A stretch of DNA of 64,000 nucleotides, taken from NCBI GenBank assembly GCA_040274725.1, contig JBEMAQ010000019.1:14857-78856 (forward strand). The letters are read 5' to 3'. The notes under the pieces were generated by a model. It was not told the DNA's origin. It worked only from the letters and a program-made list of their open reading frames with translations, and searched no databases. Below are positions 43,064 through 51,880 of the stretch, one piece after another. Made by a program: the position numbers and the translations under genes. Each line of letters opens with the position of its first letter. Within the stretch, counting starts at the first letter, position 1. The DNA is from Solibacillus sp040274725 (GTDB lineage Bacteria; Bacillota; Bacilli; Bacillales_A; Planococcaceae).

Positions 43064-45043
43064 ATGACGACAACACAAGTAACGATTCCTAAAAATGAGA
43101 CAACATTAGACCCGGTAACATTTGAAGTACTGAAAAATGGTTTTGTAAACTTAGTAGACCAAATGGCGGAGCAAATGCTTCGGACTTGTTATTCTTTTGT
43201 TATTTACAATCGTGATTTTAGCTGTGCAATGTGTGATGCACAAGGAAATACAATCATGCAGGGAACGCAAGATATTTCTGTACACGTCGGGACGCTGCAT
43301 TTAACAGCAAAAGCAGTATTAGAGGATTTCCAAGATGACATTCACCCAGGTGACGTATTTTTAGTGAATGACCCGTATCGTGGTGGGACACATTTTAGTG
43401 ATACACGTGTCGTCTTGCCTGTATTTTACGAGGATAAATTAATTGCACTAATGCAAACAAATGGTCACTGGGCGGATGTGGGTGGCTCAAACCCTGGCTC
43501 ATTCGATATTAAAGCGAAGGAACATTATGGTGAAGGGACGCGCATCCCGCCAGTGCGTATTTATAGTAAAGGTCACTATTTACAAGATGTTGTGAACCTG
43601 ATTGTCACGAACATGCGTATTCCAGAAGAGCGCTTAGGCGATTTACGCTCGCAAGTTGAAGCCGCAAAAGTAGGACAAAAGCAGCTACTAGATATGATTG
43701 ATAAATATGGTGTAGATACGGTTCTAAAAGCATTTGCTGAAGTACAGGATTATGTAGAGCGTTTAACACGCAAAAAAATTGAAACATTGCCAAAAGGTAC
43801 GTGGGAGACTGTAGATTATATTGATATGGACCCAGAGCTAGGCGATGGATTAATTCCAATCCGTGTGAAGATGACGATTACAGAGGATGAGATTAGTTAT
43901 GATTTAAGTGGCTCTCATCCATATATCAGTTGCTTCCTAAATGCAGGATTTGGCTCTGCCTTATCGGGCTTGTATGCAGGGACGAAAACGTTCTTCCCAG
44001 AAATTCCACTCAATTCAGGGTTCTACCGCGTTGTCAAAGGCTATCTACCTGAAAATTCGGTTGTCAATGCACCAAGCCCAGTGGCGGTTTCAGGCTACTG
44101 CTCAGGCACATTTGAAAAAATTATGAATGCTTGCTTCGAAATTTGGTCTAACATTATGCCAGAACGTGCGATTGCCTGCTCATTTAATCTAGAGTATTTA
44201 TTAATCGGTGGCTATGATCAGCGTAACACATCAAATGATTACTTCATGTGGTATGACTGGATGGCAGGTGGACACGGTGGTCGTATCGACCGAGACGGGG
44301 CAAATACAACATCACCGGTATTTGGTGTTGGCTTAAGTGTGCAGCCTTGCGAGGGACAGGAGCGTCTGTCGCCGGTTATTACGACGAAGCATGAAATTAT
44401 TACAGACTCAGCAGGACCAGGAAAATACCGCGGAGGGTGCGGTGTTGAAAAGGGCGGTATTTTGACAGATGTAAAAAATGTTGTTATGTCATATTGCTGT
44501 GACCGTTCTCGTTCTGTTACTTGGGGCATTATGGGCGGATTACCGTCTATCCCGCAAGGAGCCATTTTAAATCCAGCAACAGAGAAAGAACAATTCTTAG
44601 GGACAATTTTTTCAAATGTAGAAGTGGAAAAAGGGGATACATTTACACGCCCATCAGCCGGTGGTGGTGGTTTAGGTGACCCATTAGAGCGTGATGTTTA
44701 TGCGGTTTTAGAGGATGTCATTGATGAGTATGTATCTATTGAAGGTGCGAAAAAGGATTATGGTGTCATCATTAAAGAAATAGACCGCGAAATTGATTTA
44801 TTTGAAATTGATTTTGAGGCAACAGAATTAGAGCGTAATTACATTAAAGAAAATCGTGCCAAGTGGCTACAAGTAGACCCTAATGAAGTAGAGCAACTAT
44901 ATGTAGCGGGAGAAATCGATAAGATGGATGTCATTCGTCGTTACGGTGTTGTTATGGATTATACAACGAATAAAGCATTAGAGAAATCGACTGCCCAGTA
45001 TAGAGAATCAATGGAAAAACGTTCACTTGCTTATTGGTCATAA
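43064..45043 (+). CDS. hyuB: Hydantoinase B/oxoprolinase family protein, subunit B
   Basis: This is a 659-aa hydantoinase_B protein. Family signatures are TFEVLKNGFVNLVDQMAEQM, YNRDFSCAMCD, HPGDVFLVNDPYRGGTHFSD, NGHWADVGGSNPGS, and near the end SAGGGGLGDPLERD. A longer C-terminal extension (about 575-659) follows the hydantoinase core, as in N-methylhydantoinase and acetophenone-carboxylase-like subunits. AAAGGTGG RBS, 21 nt after hyuA. A terminator follows, so the permease may be partly uncoupled. Confidence 0.93.
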   Translation: MTTTQVTIPKNETTLDPVTFEVLKNGFVNLVDQMAEQMLRTCYSFVIYNRDFSCAMCDAQGNTIMQGTQDISVHVGTLHLTAKAVLEDFQDDIHPGDVFLVNDPYRGGTHFSDTRVVLPVFYEDKLIALMQTNGHWADVGGSNPGSFDIKAKEHYGEGTRIPPVRIYSKGHYLQDVVNLIVTNMRIPEERLGDLRSQVEAAKVGQKQLLDMIDKYGVDTVLKAFAEVQDYVERLTRKKIETLPKGTWETVDYIDMDPELGDGLIPIRVKMTITEDEISYDLSGSHPYISCFLNAGFGSALSGLYAGTKTFFPEIPLNSGFYRVVKGYLPENSVVNAPSPVAVSGYCSGTFEKIMNACFEIWSNIMPERAIACSFNLEYLLIGGYDQRNTSNDYFMWYDWMAGGHGGRIDRDGANTTSPVFGVGLSVQPCEGQERLSPVITTKHEIITDSAGPGKYRGGCGVEKGGILTDVKNVVMSYCCDRSRSVTWGIMGGLPSIPQGAILNPATEKEQFLGTIFSNVEVEKGDTFTRPSAGGGGLGDPLERDVYAVLEDVIDEYVSIEGAKKDYGVIIKEIDREIDLFEIDFEATELERNYIKENRAKWLQVDPNEVEQLYVAGEIDKMDVIRRYGVVMDYTTNKALEKSTAQYRESMEKRSLAYWS

Positions 45044-45051
45044 GAGGGAGG

Positions 45052-45079
45052 AAAGAGGGAGTAACCCCCTCTTTTTTTT
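45052..45079 (+). terminator. Terminator after hyuB
   Basis: AAAGAGGG (45052-45059) pairs with CCCTCTTT (45067-45074), followed by a run of Ts. Confidence 0.85.
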
Positions 45080-45161
45080 ATAGATCTATTAATTTTATTG
45101 TAAGCGAATCTAATTTGTAAAGGTTAATAAATAGTGACCACAAATAGTAGGAGTGATGAAT

Positions 45162-46571
45162 ATGGAAGTGTTAATCCCAAAGACGAATTATGAAACAGAC
45201 CCTAATAACAAACAGCAAAAAGATGATTTTGCACTTGAGAAGGTACCTTTACATGGTCGGACTATGAGTTGGATCAGCATTACAAATATTACGTTAGGTG
45301 TTGCAACCGCGATGCTTTTCATGCAAATGGGAAGCTTAATGGCGATTAGTTACGGCGCAGTAAATGCGCTACTCGCGGCAATTTATGCGACGGTTGTCGG
45401 TGGTGCATTAGGTGTTGGAATTAGTTACTTAGCTGCTAAAACAGGCTTGAACGTCAATTTATTGGCGCGAGGTGGCGGATTTGGTTATTTAGGTGCTTCT
45501 ATTACTTCGTTAATCTACGCATTGAACTTTATTATGTATTGTGCGGTAGAAGGAGCAATTATGGCATATGCTGTACATGAATATCTTCCTTTCATTTCGG
45601 TACCTGTATTGATGATTTTCTTTGGTTTAGCTGTAATCCCGTTAAACTGGTTCGGCATTAAACAATTAGATAAGCTACAAAAATGGTCAATGCCAATCTT
45701 TTTATTTTTCTTAGTTGCTGGTTTTATCGCACTTGCTATGCTAACAAATAAATATGGCGGCAATGTGTGGACATTTTTACCTGAAGGCTTACAAGTTGGT
45801 GGTGGCTCACTGTTAGCTTGTATCGGTGTCATGAACGGGCTTGTAGGAATTATGGCGCTATTAGTTTCTGACTATGCACGCTTCATCAAAAAAGAAGAAT
45901 TTAAAATTGGTGTCTTTATGGTAGGTTTTATGCCGCAATTTGTTTGTTTCTTTATTATGGGCATGGTAGGGATTTGGTTTGGCGTCAATATGAATGAACA
46001 AAATCCAGGTGTATACTTTGTTCATTTATTAGGTATTGGTGGTGTATTGTTTACGATTCTTACACAATTACGAATCAATATTACAAACCTCTATAGTGGT
46101 TCATTATCGCTTGCTAACTTTTTTGAGAATGTATTTAAATTCAAACCTGGGCGCATTTTTTGGGTAGCTGTTACCTCTATATCAGCTATTGTAATGATGT
46201 TACTGGGGGTGATAGATCACTTAGGTAGTTTATTGACATTCCAAGGTGTATTTCTCATGGTATGGGGAGCCATTCTTGTTAGTGATGCACTTGTAGTGAA
46301 AAAGCTATTAAAAATTGGTCCAAACTACTTTGAACATCGTCAAGATTACTTGTATGCATGGAATCCAGTCGGTGTTGTTTCATTAATCGTATCTTCAATT
46401 ATTGGATCGATTGCTGCATTCGGTTATTTCGGCGTATTTTTACAAAATACAGCGGCATTTTTAGCTGCTCTACTTGCCTTTGTATTGACGATTATTTTAG
46501 CTGTTTTAACGAAGGGGAAATATTATGTAAAGAAAGAAGCGAAAGATATTTCACCGGAAGAATGCATTTAA
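45162..46571 (+). CDS. NCS1-type nucleobase/hydantoin permease
   Basis: This is a ~469-aa membrane protein with about twelve helices, of the purine-cytosine/NCS1 permease family. N-terminal helix 1 region is SWISITNITLGVATAMLF; helices carry GGALGVGISYLAAKTGLN and ARGGGFGYLGASI. It is most likely the uptake system for the substrate of HyuAB (a hydantoin or related ring). ATG 45162 follows TAGGAG at 45148-45153; GTG 45153 and ATG 45156 are less well placed. Confidence 0.88.
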   Translation: MEVLIPKTNYETDPNNKQQKDDFALEKVPLHGRTMSWISITNITLGVATAMLFMQMGSLMAISYGAVNALLAAIYATVVGGALGVGISYLAAKTGLNVNLLARGGGFGYLGASITSLIYALNFIMYCAVEGAIMAYAVHEYLPFISVPVLMIFFGLAVIPLNWFGIKQLDKLQKWSMPIFLFFLVAGFIALAMLTNKYGGNVWTFLPEGLQVGGGSLLACIGVMNGLVGIMALLVSDYARFIKKEEFKIGVFMVGFMPQFVCFFIMGMVGIWFGVNMNEQNPGVYFVHLLGIGGVLFTILTQLRINITNLYSGSLSLANFFENVFKFKPGRIFWVAVTSISAIVMMLLGVIDHLGSLLTFQGVFLMVWGAILVSDALVVKKLLKIGPNYFEHRQDYLYAWNPVGVVSLIVSSIIGSIAAFGYFGVFLQNTAAFLAALLAFVLTIILAVLTKGKYYVKKEAKDISPEECI

Positions 46572-46591
46572 GAAATTATTAAGTAAAGCTG

Positions 46592-46637
46592 CCTCTGAAA
46601 AGTTAGGTTTATAGGCTAACTTTTCAGGAGGTTTTTT
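46592..46637. terminator. Terminator between permease and sigma-54 activator
   Basis: CCTCTGAAAAGTTAG (46592-46606) pairs with CTAACTTTTCAGGAGG (46616-46631), with a T run after it. Confidence 0.93.
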
Positions 46638-46662
46638 AATGACAAAATATATGAGTAGTTAT

Positions 46663-48033
46663 TCAAATGTCATTGTATTTTTTGAGTTTCCTGACAACTG
46701 ATGGTTGACTAATTCCTAAAATTTTAGCCATTTGATAAGTAGATTTTGAAATGTCTTTGGCCTTCTTTAATAATATTTTTTCGGTTTGCTTGAGCGCGGC
46801 TGCTAGGGATAAATCTTCATCTAGTATTAAATCGTCTGTTTTATAGAGTAAAGGCTGATAAGTTGTTGAAAATGCGATTGGGAGTGCATCAGGATAAATA
46901 ATATTTCCATCAGAAGTTAAAACAAGTCGTTCAATTAAATTTTCAAGCTCCCGTACATTACCAGGCCAATGATACGAGGAAAGCATTTCATATGTAGTAA
47001 TATGTAGCTTTTTAAACATATTGTACTTAGTATTCATTCTTTGTAGTGCATAGTCAAGTAGTATAGGGATATCTTCTTTTCGTTCCCGCAATGCAGGAAT
47101 ATTTAATGGGAGAACATTTAATCTATAATACAAATCTAACCTGAATTTTCCCTCTGTAATCATTTGCTCTAAATTTTGATTGGTCGCAGAAACTAGTCGG
47201 AAATCAACATAGATTTCCTTTTGCCCACCAATCGGCTTAATTTTCTTTTCTTGTAAAACCTTGAGCATTTTCACCTGCATTGTCAGCGGGATTTCTCCGA
47301 TTTCATCCAAAAAAAGCGTGCCATGATGTGCCTCCTGAATAAGCCCTTTTTTGCCTTGTTTATTAGCTCCGGTAAAAGAACCAGGTTCATAGCCAAACAT
47401 CTCCGATTCAAATAAATTAGCAGGTATTGTTGTACAGTTCACCTCAATAAATGGACCATCACGGCGTGTACTATTCAGATGGAGCTCCCGTGCAAAGGTA
47501 CTTTTCCCGACACCTGATTCGCCTAGTAATAAAACCGTCGCATCAGAGCGTGAAATATGATGAATTGTTTTTACAACTTGCTGGATCGATTTGCTTCGAT
47601 AAATAATGCTTGTTTGGTGACGTAAGTAGTCTACTTCTGCTTGATAGCTTTTAATTTGATTTTCTAAAATTTTATATTGCTCATTTAAATGCATAATCTC
47701 AGTCTGGTCGATTGCGTAACAAACAACATATAAAATATTTTGTTCGTCGTCAAAAATCGGATAGGCCATTGTCATAATAGATTTTCCAGATATCGTTTGC
47801 TGCATTAAGCTGATTTCTTTTTTTTGCTTGAGTACAAGGGCTACGACAGATGGATTTAAAATGCCGAGATCTTGTAGCGTAAAGACAGATTTTCCGATAT
47901 AAAAGTCGGGTTCTACCCCATAAATAATCCAGTGTTCGGGATGAGAATATAATATATTACCTTCATGATCTGTAATCGTAATATTATTATTGGATGTTTC
48001 AACGATTGATTTTAAAAGCAGGTTGATATTCGT
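46663..48033 (-). CDS. Sigma-54 interacting transcriptional activator with PAS domain (probable ACG start)
   Basis: This ~456-aa protein has an N-terminal PAS-like sensor (about 1-130; SIVETSNNNITITDHEGNIL), a short coiled coil, an AAA+ sigma-54 interaction domain (Walker A GESGVGKST, the sigma-54 loop GSFTGA instead of the usual GAFTGA, GTLFLDEIGEIP, and the arginine region), and a Fis-like HTH at the end (STYQMAKILGISQPSVVRKL). The first ATG (47805) would cut off the sensor. The open frame goes back to a stop just before ACG 48033-48031, which stands 7 nt after GGAGG (48041-48045). Start at ACG, or a mutated ATG, is inferred. It is convergent with the hyu operon, which has the sigma-54 promoter. 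Confidence 0.85.
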   Translation of the reverse strand, partial: TNINLLLKSIVETSNNNITITDHEGNILYSHPEHWIIYGVEPDFYIGKSVFTLQDLGILNPSVVALVLKQKKEISLMQQTISGKSIMTMAYPIFDDEQNILYVVCYAIDQTEIMHLNEQYKILENQIKSYQAEVDYLRHQTSIIYRSKSIQQVVKTIHHISRSDATVLLLGESGVGKSTFARELHLNSTRRDGPFIEVNCTTIPANLFESEMFGYEPGSFTGANKQGKKGLIQEAHHGTLFLDEIGEIPLTMQVKMLKVLQEKKIKPIGGQKEIYVDFRLVSATNQNLEQMITEGKFRLDLYYRLNVLPLNIPALRERKEDIPILLDYALQRMNTKYNMFKKLHITTYEMLSSYHWPGNVRELENLIERLVLTSDGNIIYPDALPIAFSTTYQPLLYKTDDLILDEDLSLAAALKQTEKILLKKAKDISKSTYQMAKILGISQPSVVRKLKKYNDI

Positions 48034-48330
48034 TTAAATCCCTCCTATGGTTAAAAAAGGTATATATTAATTATACGATAAAATTTTTGGAAATATAAAT
48101 AAACTGGATTGGTTTTATAACGAATCCAGTGAGCGAGAAAGAATTTTCTAGAGAGTTAGGCAAATCTTTATGAGGTAGAATACGAGTTTCTATGTTGAGA
48201 TGCTGTTCCGTTAGAAGCGTATTTTTGTGAAAGATGTAGGACGAGTGAAATGAGGTTGTTAATAAAAAATCGCTACTGAAATGTTAAGTAGCGATTTTCT
48301 TTTGGATGGAACACTTATTTTCCCGGATGC
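48034..48330. other. Intergenic region with one terminator
   Basis: The DNA upstream of the sigma-54 activator and downstream of the TPR gene contains no gene. AAAATCGCTACT (48266-48277) pairs with AGTAGCGATTTT (48287-48298), which terminates the minus-strand gene at 48331. Confidence 0.7.
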
Positions 48331-49488
48331 CTATTCAGCAACCTTCCGCCACTGGACATTCCGACCAGCGCCGATCATTTCAATAACGCCTACTTTGCGC
48401 AGTTCGTTGACGACTTTAGAAATCGTTGCGGTACTTACATTTGGGCAGGCTTGTTGAATGTCTGCTTTTGTAAAGAAGCTTTGCTGTGCAGTAATGAATG
48501 CTTGTACTTGCTTACTTTTTGCTCCCTTTTGTTGCGTCTTTTTCTTTTGAATAGTTTCTCTTAGTTCTAATGCATGTTCGCCCATAAAAGCTTCGGCTAA
48601 TGGATAAAACGTCGTGATGTCCTCTGAGGAGAGTACTAGCCAATCAGACAACTCGTCGGCTTCTAAATTAACCTTACTACCGGCAGCGAGTAGTTGCTCG
48701 GGTGTTGGTAAGGCTGGATATTTATTTCTAGATTCAGTCGCTGCAATAAAGCTTGTACAAATACCGTGTGCTAATAACTCTCTTAAATACAGTGCATCTG
48801 CATGTTTATAAGCATGAGCAGAAATCATCATTTGATGCAGATGTTGAATCGCGTGCTGATAATTTTTAATCGGCATAAGTAGATTGGCGATGGAAAGATG
48901 TGATTCCATTTGATTTGGGTCGAGCTCAATTGATTTTTCAAAGGCAGCCATTGCCAGCTCGGGTCTTGAGCCGGTCAAATAAAGATTACCAAGCTTGTTC
49001 CATAAGAAGCCACTAGGTGGTGAAGTTGAGATTAACAGTAGTAGGTGTTCCTCTGCATCCGTCGCGTATTTTGGCGCAGTACCGTCGAAAAGCTGTATTT
49101 CGCCAAAATGTACAGGCAACTGCTCATTCGGAGATAGTAAAGCACTAATACCTAAAAGATAGAGCTCTGTAGATTCCTCCCATTGACTGCCGGCATTACA
49201 GTGCTTGCAGCGGAAATAGCCGGTAAATTGCTGTGACTTGTTTTGCCCTTTGTCGGAAATATTAATCGCCATAACACCGATATCGTATGTCCCAGTCTGG
49301 CCACAGTGCGCACACTTCATCATCACGTTATTTTTTTCATTAGGCGTACCGACTTTTTTGATTTGGTCTACGATTGATTTGACATAGGTTCCACCTAAAT
49401 GTTTAAACGTTGGTGATGAGGGGATATCAGTGAGTGTTTTGTTCGTTAATGCTTGAATAAGTTTTGGATTGATTTGTTTTCCAGCCAT
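48331..49488 (-). CDS. TPR protein with zinc ribbon and C-terminal winged helix
   Basis: This is a 385-aa protein. Residues about 57-105 have CAHCGQTG and FRCKHCNAG, a four-Cys zinc ribbon. Residues about 150-240 form two to three TPR-like helical repeats (LWNKLGNLYLTGSRPELAMA, AFEKSIELDPNQMESHLSIA). A winged-helix domain ends it (about 325-385; FFTKADIQQACPNVSTATIS). No exact family recognised. It could be a regulator or a scaffold. The sequence is moderately GC-rich and typical for the chromosome. Confidence 0.78.
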   Translation of the reverse strand: MAGKQINPKLIQALTNKTLTDIPSSPTFKHLGGTYVKSIVDQIKKVGTPNEKNNVMMKCAHCGQTGTYDIGVMAINISDKGQNKSQQFTGYFRCKHCNAGSQWEESTELYLLGISALLSPNEQLPVHFGEIQLFDGTAPKYATDAEEHLLLLISTSPPSGFLWNKLGNLYLTGSRPELAMAAFEKSIELDPNQMESHLSIANLLMPIKNYQHAIQHLHQMMISAHAYKHADALYLRELLAHGICTSFIAATESRNKYPALPTPEQLLAAGSKVNLEADELSDWLVLSSEDITTFYPLAEAFMGEHALELRETIQKKKTQQKGAKSKQVQAFITAQQSFFTKADIQQACPNVSTATISKVVNELRKVGVIEMIGAGRNVQWRKVAE

Positions 49489-49500
49489 TCCATGACCTCC

Positions 49501-49841
49501 ATAGGTATATTGTATTTAGCATAGCAAAAGTTGTGATGGGCGGGTAGTGAAATGGATGAATAACAAGGATTTTTAGTCTTTTCTCGTTCATCCGCTTCCA
49601 ATAATCTGTACAACTTTCTCAGTGGCAATCGAGATCTTGAAATCGGATAAAGTGGTGAGGCATGATTTATTTCGGCTAAGCTATTAAGAGAACTGTTTAG
49701 TCGACTGAGTAAATAGTGGCTCGGGTCAACCATACTTGAGCTTATTTGCGTTAGGATTTTAATAGTTCCTACTCCAAACAATGTGTTGTATGCTGGGTAT
49801 TTTTCCGTTTTAGTGGGGAAAAATATGGGGAGGAAAGGGTT
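49501..49841. other. Intergenic region without a supported gene
   Basis: A minus-strand frame (49446-49781) runs through it but overlaps the TPR gene start, lacks an RBS and has no recognisable domain, so it is not called. Nothing else was found. Confidence 0.5.
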
Positions 49842-50678
49842 TTAATCCGACTTTGGCCAAGTAAAATTTTTTCGATAGTATGTTTTCTTTAGTTTATCTA
49901 AATCGTGCTGCCATTTCGAAATGGCTTTGGCATAAATAATTTCGCCGTTTGTTTTCGCTTTGTTTCGGCGAATATGTCCCGCTAATGTATCAGCGACTTT
50001 TTTCAAGCCGAGTGTTTGTACAGCCTGCTGTAAAATAGCCCAACGCTCCGCTGTTGAGCGCGTTGACACCTCGTAGCCTAAATCGAATAATTCACTCGTT
50101 TCTTTGTAGGTATAATGGCGACTATTGTTATTTTCGGTAGAATAGACAGCAGTAGAAGGTCAAGTAAAATTATAATACTGCTTTGAAGCAAGCAAACGAA
50201 GTGGTTTATGAAGCGCTTGTTCCGTTTTATATGCCTTTTCGCTAATAAATGCATTCATTTGATCTGGGGCGACAAAAGCACTGAAATAGACTATTTGCGA
50301 TGTTTCGTTTACTCCTTTTGAGTCAAATAAGAAATATTTAATTTGGCTTTCCTGTAAGTCAAATTTTTGTATAAAACGATCTAGCTCCTCCTCTTTTATA
50401 ACGTGTAAATTATGCAAAGAAAATGCGGGAGATGGCGAGTGAATAGACTTTTTAGTAGATTCTTTACGAGTAACGGGTGACTGTAGGTTCACATTTTTTT
50501 CTAATGTTTTTAATGCAGCCTTTTGGTCAGTAACTTGTTTAGTTAAACGTATATTTATCTCTTTAAGCGAGGCGTTTTCTTCTTCTAACGCGTCAATTTG
50601 TTGTTCATAGTGCTCAAATAATTCCTGTAATTGAAAAGGTAATTCCGTATTTAAATATGTAAGTATTTCCTCTTTCAA
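49842..50678 (-). pseudogene. Gene interrupted by one in-frame TGA
   Basis: One reading frame runs from ATG 50678 to the stop at 49842 with a single TGA at 50162-50160 and no other stop. The first part (172 codons) has a coiled coil (EHYEQQIDALEEENASLKEI) and a mixed domain. The second part (codons 174-278) continues SELFDLGYEVSTRSTAERWA, then LQQAVQTLGLKKVADTLAG, with a basic end. The second part has only a GTG at 50069 without RBS, so two separate genes are unlikely. Its C-terminal half resembles the AERW-x-IL-x-x-A-V-x-x-LGLKKVA pattern of small conserved Bacillales proteins of unknown role. Pseudogene, read-through or sequencing error are all possible. Confidence 0.72.
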
Positions 50679-50872
50679 AGTGATCCTCTTTTCTGATTTC
50701 TAGATTAAATGAAGCTTTTTAAGTAGCCGATTGTATAAATCGTTTCCCAATTATAGATATCATTTTTATGAAAGATTGTAAATAACTTTATATAGTACGT
50801 GATTTACTGCTATTTTACTATTAATAATCTGAGTATAATAATGAGAGAAGTTTTCAAGAAGGAGGAAAAACG

Positions 50873-51586
50873 ATGCTACAAGCACAACACACACCGAATA
50901 TGACTGGCGTTTTATTGTCAGGTGATCCGGAAGATTTTCGCGCACTGTATGATGCACTACACATGATTTTTGGCGATTCGGACTATGAGGCTGAGGATGG
51001 ACCGGCGATTCGCGTGCTAGGCGTTTGCTATGAGATTCGCCATGCGTTTATGGGGCATAGAAGTGCAGGATACAAGGCACACGGCTTTGAGGATGAGGAG
51101 CTGGCATTTTTATCGCTCGTTGGTCCGAAGCAAAACTTATTTATTTCGTTTGAAACGCTGTGGCCAGAAATGCTGTATGTTGTTTTTTCACTAGAATCAT
51201 TTATTCAAGCATATAAGCGCCGCGAGAAGGCCACACTTTGGGATCCAAATATTGCACAGGCACGCGTTTTACAGGCGACGATTTTTAAATTGGTCGAAGA
51301 AACGGTGACGCCGAAGCAGTTCACAAGCTTTAAAAAATGGATTAACCAAGAAGAAATGCAGCCGATTCAGTTTGTGCAATACATTGACTACTTAAATGAA
51401 AAATGGTCTGAAATGGACCGTGAGCAGCGTGAGAAAAACTTTAATATTTACGCAAAGCGCGTCTCGCAGGTGACGCCGGACTACGAGCGCCAGCATGAAC
51501 GAATTATGGAAGCAGCTCTTCACTATGAGTGTGACCCATCAGAGATTCGATTCCCGTCGGATTTTTATGAGCATATTGAGTGGTGA
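50873..51586 (+). CDS. DUF6904-like conserved protein
   Basis: This is a 237-aa soluble protein with an N-terminal alpha/beta region (about 1-110; GVLLSGDPEDFRALYDALHM, IRHAFMGHRSAGYK) and a helical rest. The sequence looks like the DUF6904 family, function unknown. The RBS GGAGG is strong. Single gene with a terminator (51604-51648). Confidence 0.75.
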   Translation: MLQAQHTPNMTGVLLSGDPEDFRALYDALHMIFGDSDYEAEDGPAIRVLGVCYEIRHAFMGHRSAGYKAHGFEDEELAFLSLVGPKQNLFISFETLWPEMLYVVFSLESFIQAYKRREKATLWDPNIAQARVLQATIFKLVEETVTPKQFTSFKKWINQEEMQPIQFVQYIDYLNEKWSEMDREQREKNFNIYAKRVSQVTPDYERQHERIMEAALHYECDPSEIRFPSDFYEHIEW

Positions 51587-51603
51587 TGGTTAAAAATGTA
51601 TGC

Positions 51604-51648
51604 AAAAGTCGTTACACTATATAAAACAGTGTAACGACTTTTCTTTTG
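51604..51648 (+). terminator. Rho-independent terminator
   Basis: AAAAGTCGTTACACT (51604-51618) and AGTGTAACGACTTTT (51628-51642) form a perfect 15-bp stem. Confidence 0.94.
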
Positions 51649-51683
51649 ACTAACAGATGTTGTAATTACCATTAGAATTCACT

Positions 51684-51727
51684 GTCCTCTTGTATGAGTC
51701 AACAATCGTTGACTCATACAAGAGGAC
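51684..51727. repeat. Perfect 20-bp inverted repeat
   Basis: GTCCTCTTGTATGAGTCAAC (51684-51703) and its exact reverse complement (51708-51727) are separated by AATC. No T run follows on the plus strand. It lies between two convergent genes that have their own terminators. Confidence 0.85.
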
Positions 51728-51802
51728 GTCATTCTTTAATAAAAATAAATAAATTGATTAGTTTTCTTGAAATACGTTCATGGCTAATGTGTATGCCGGG
51801 CA

Positions 51803-51848
51803 TTTTTTTAAAAAATTAGCAGGCAGAATATTTTTTCTGCCTGCTAAT
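51803..51848 (-). terminator. Terminator of the chemoreceptor gene
   Basis: TTAGCAGGCAGAA and TTCTGCCTGCTAA form a 13-bp stem; on the minus strand it is followed by six Ts. Confidence 0.92.
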
Positions 51849-51880
51849 TGCCCTTTGTTTCGGACTCTTTTTTATTTTAG

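Noticed and set aside
49446..49781. 111-codon minus-strand frame upstream of the TPR gene
   Set aside because: It overlaps the TPR gene start in another frame, has no RBS and no recognisable domain.
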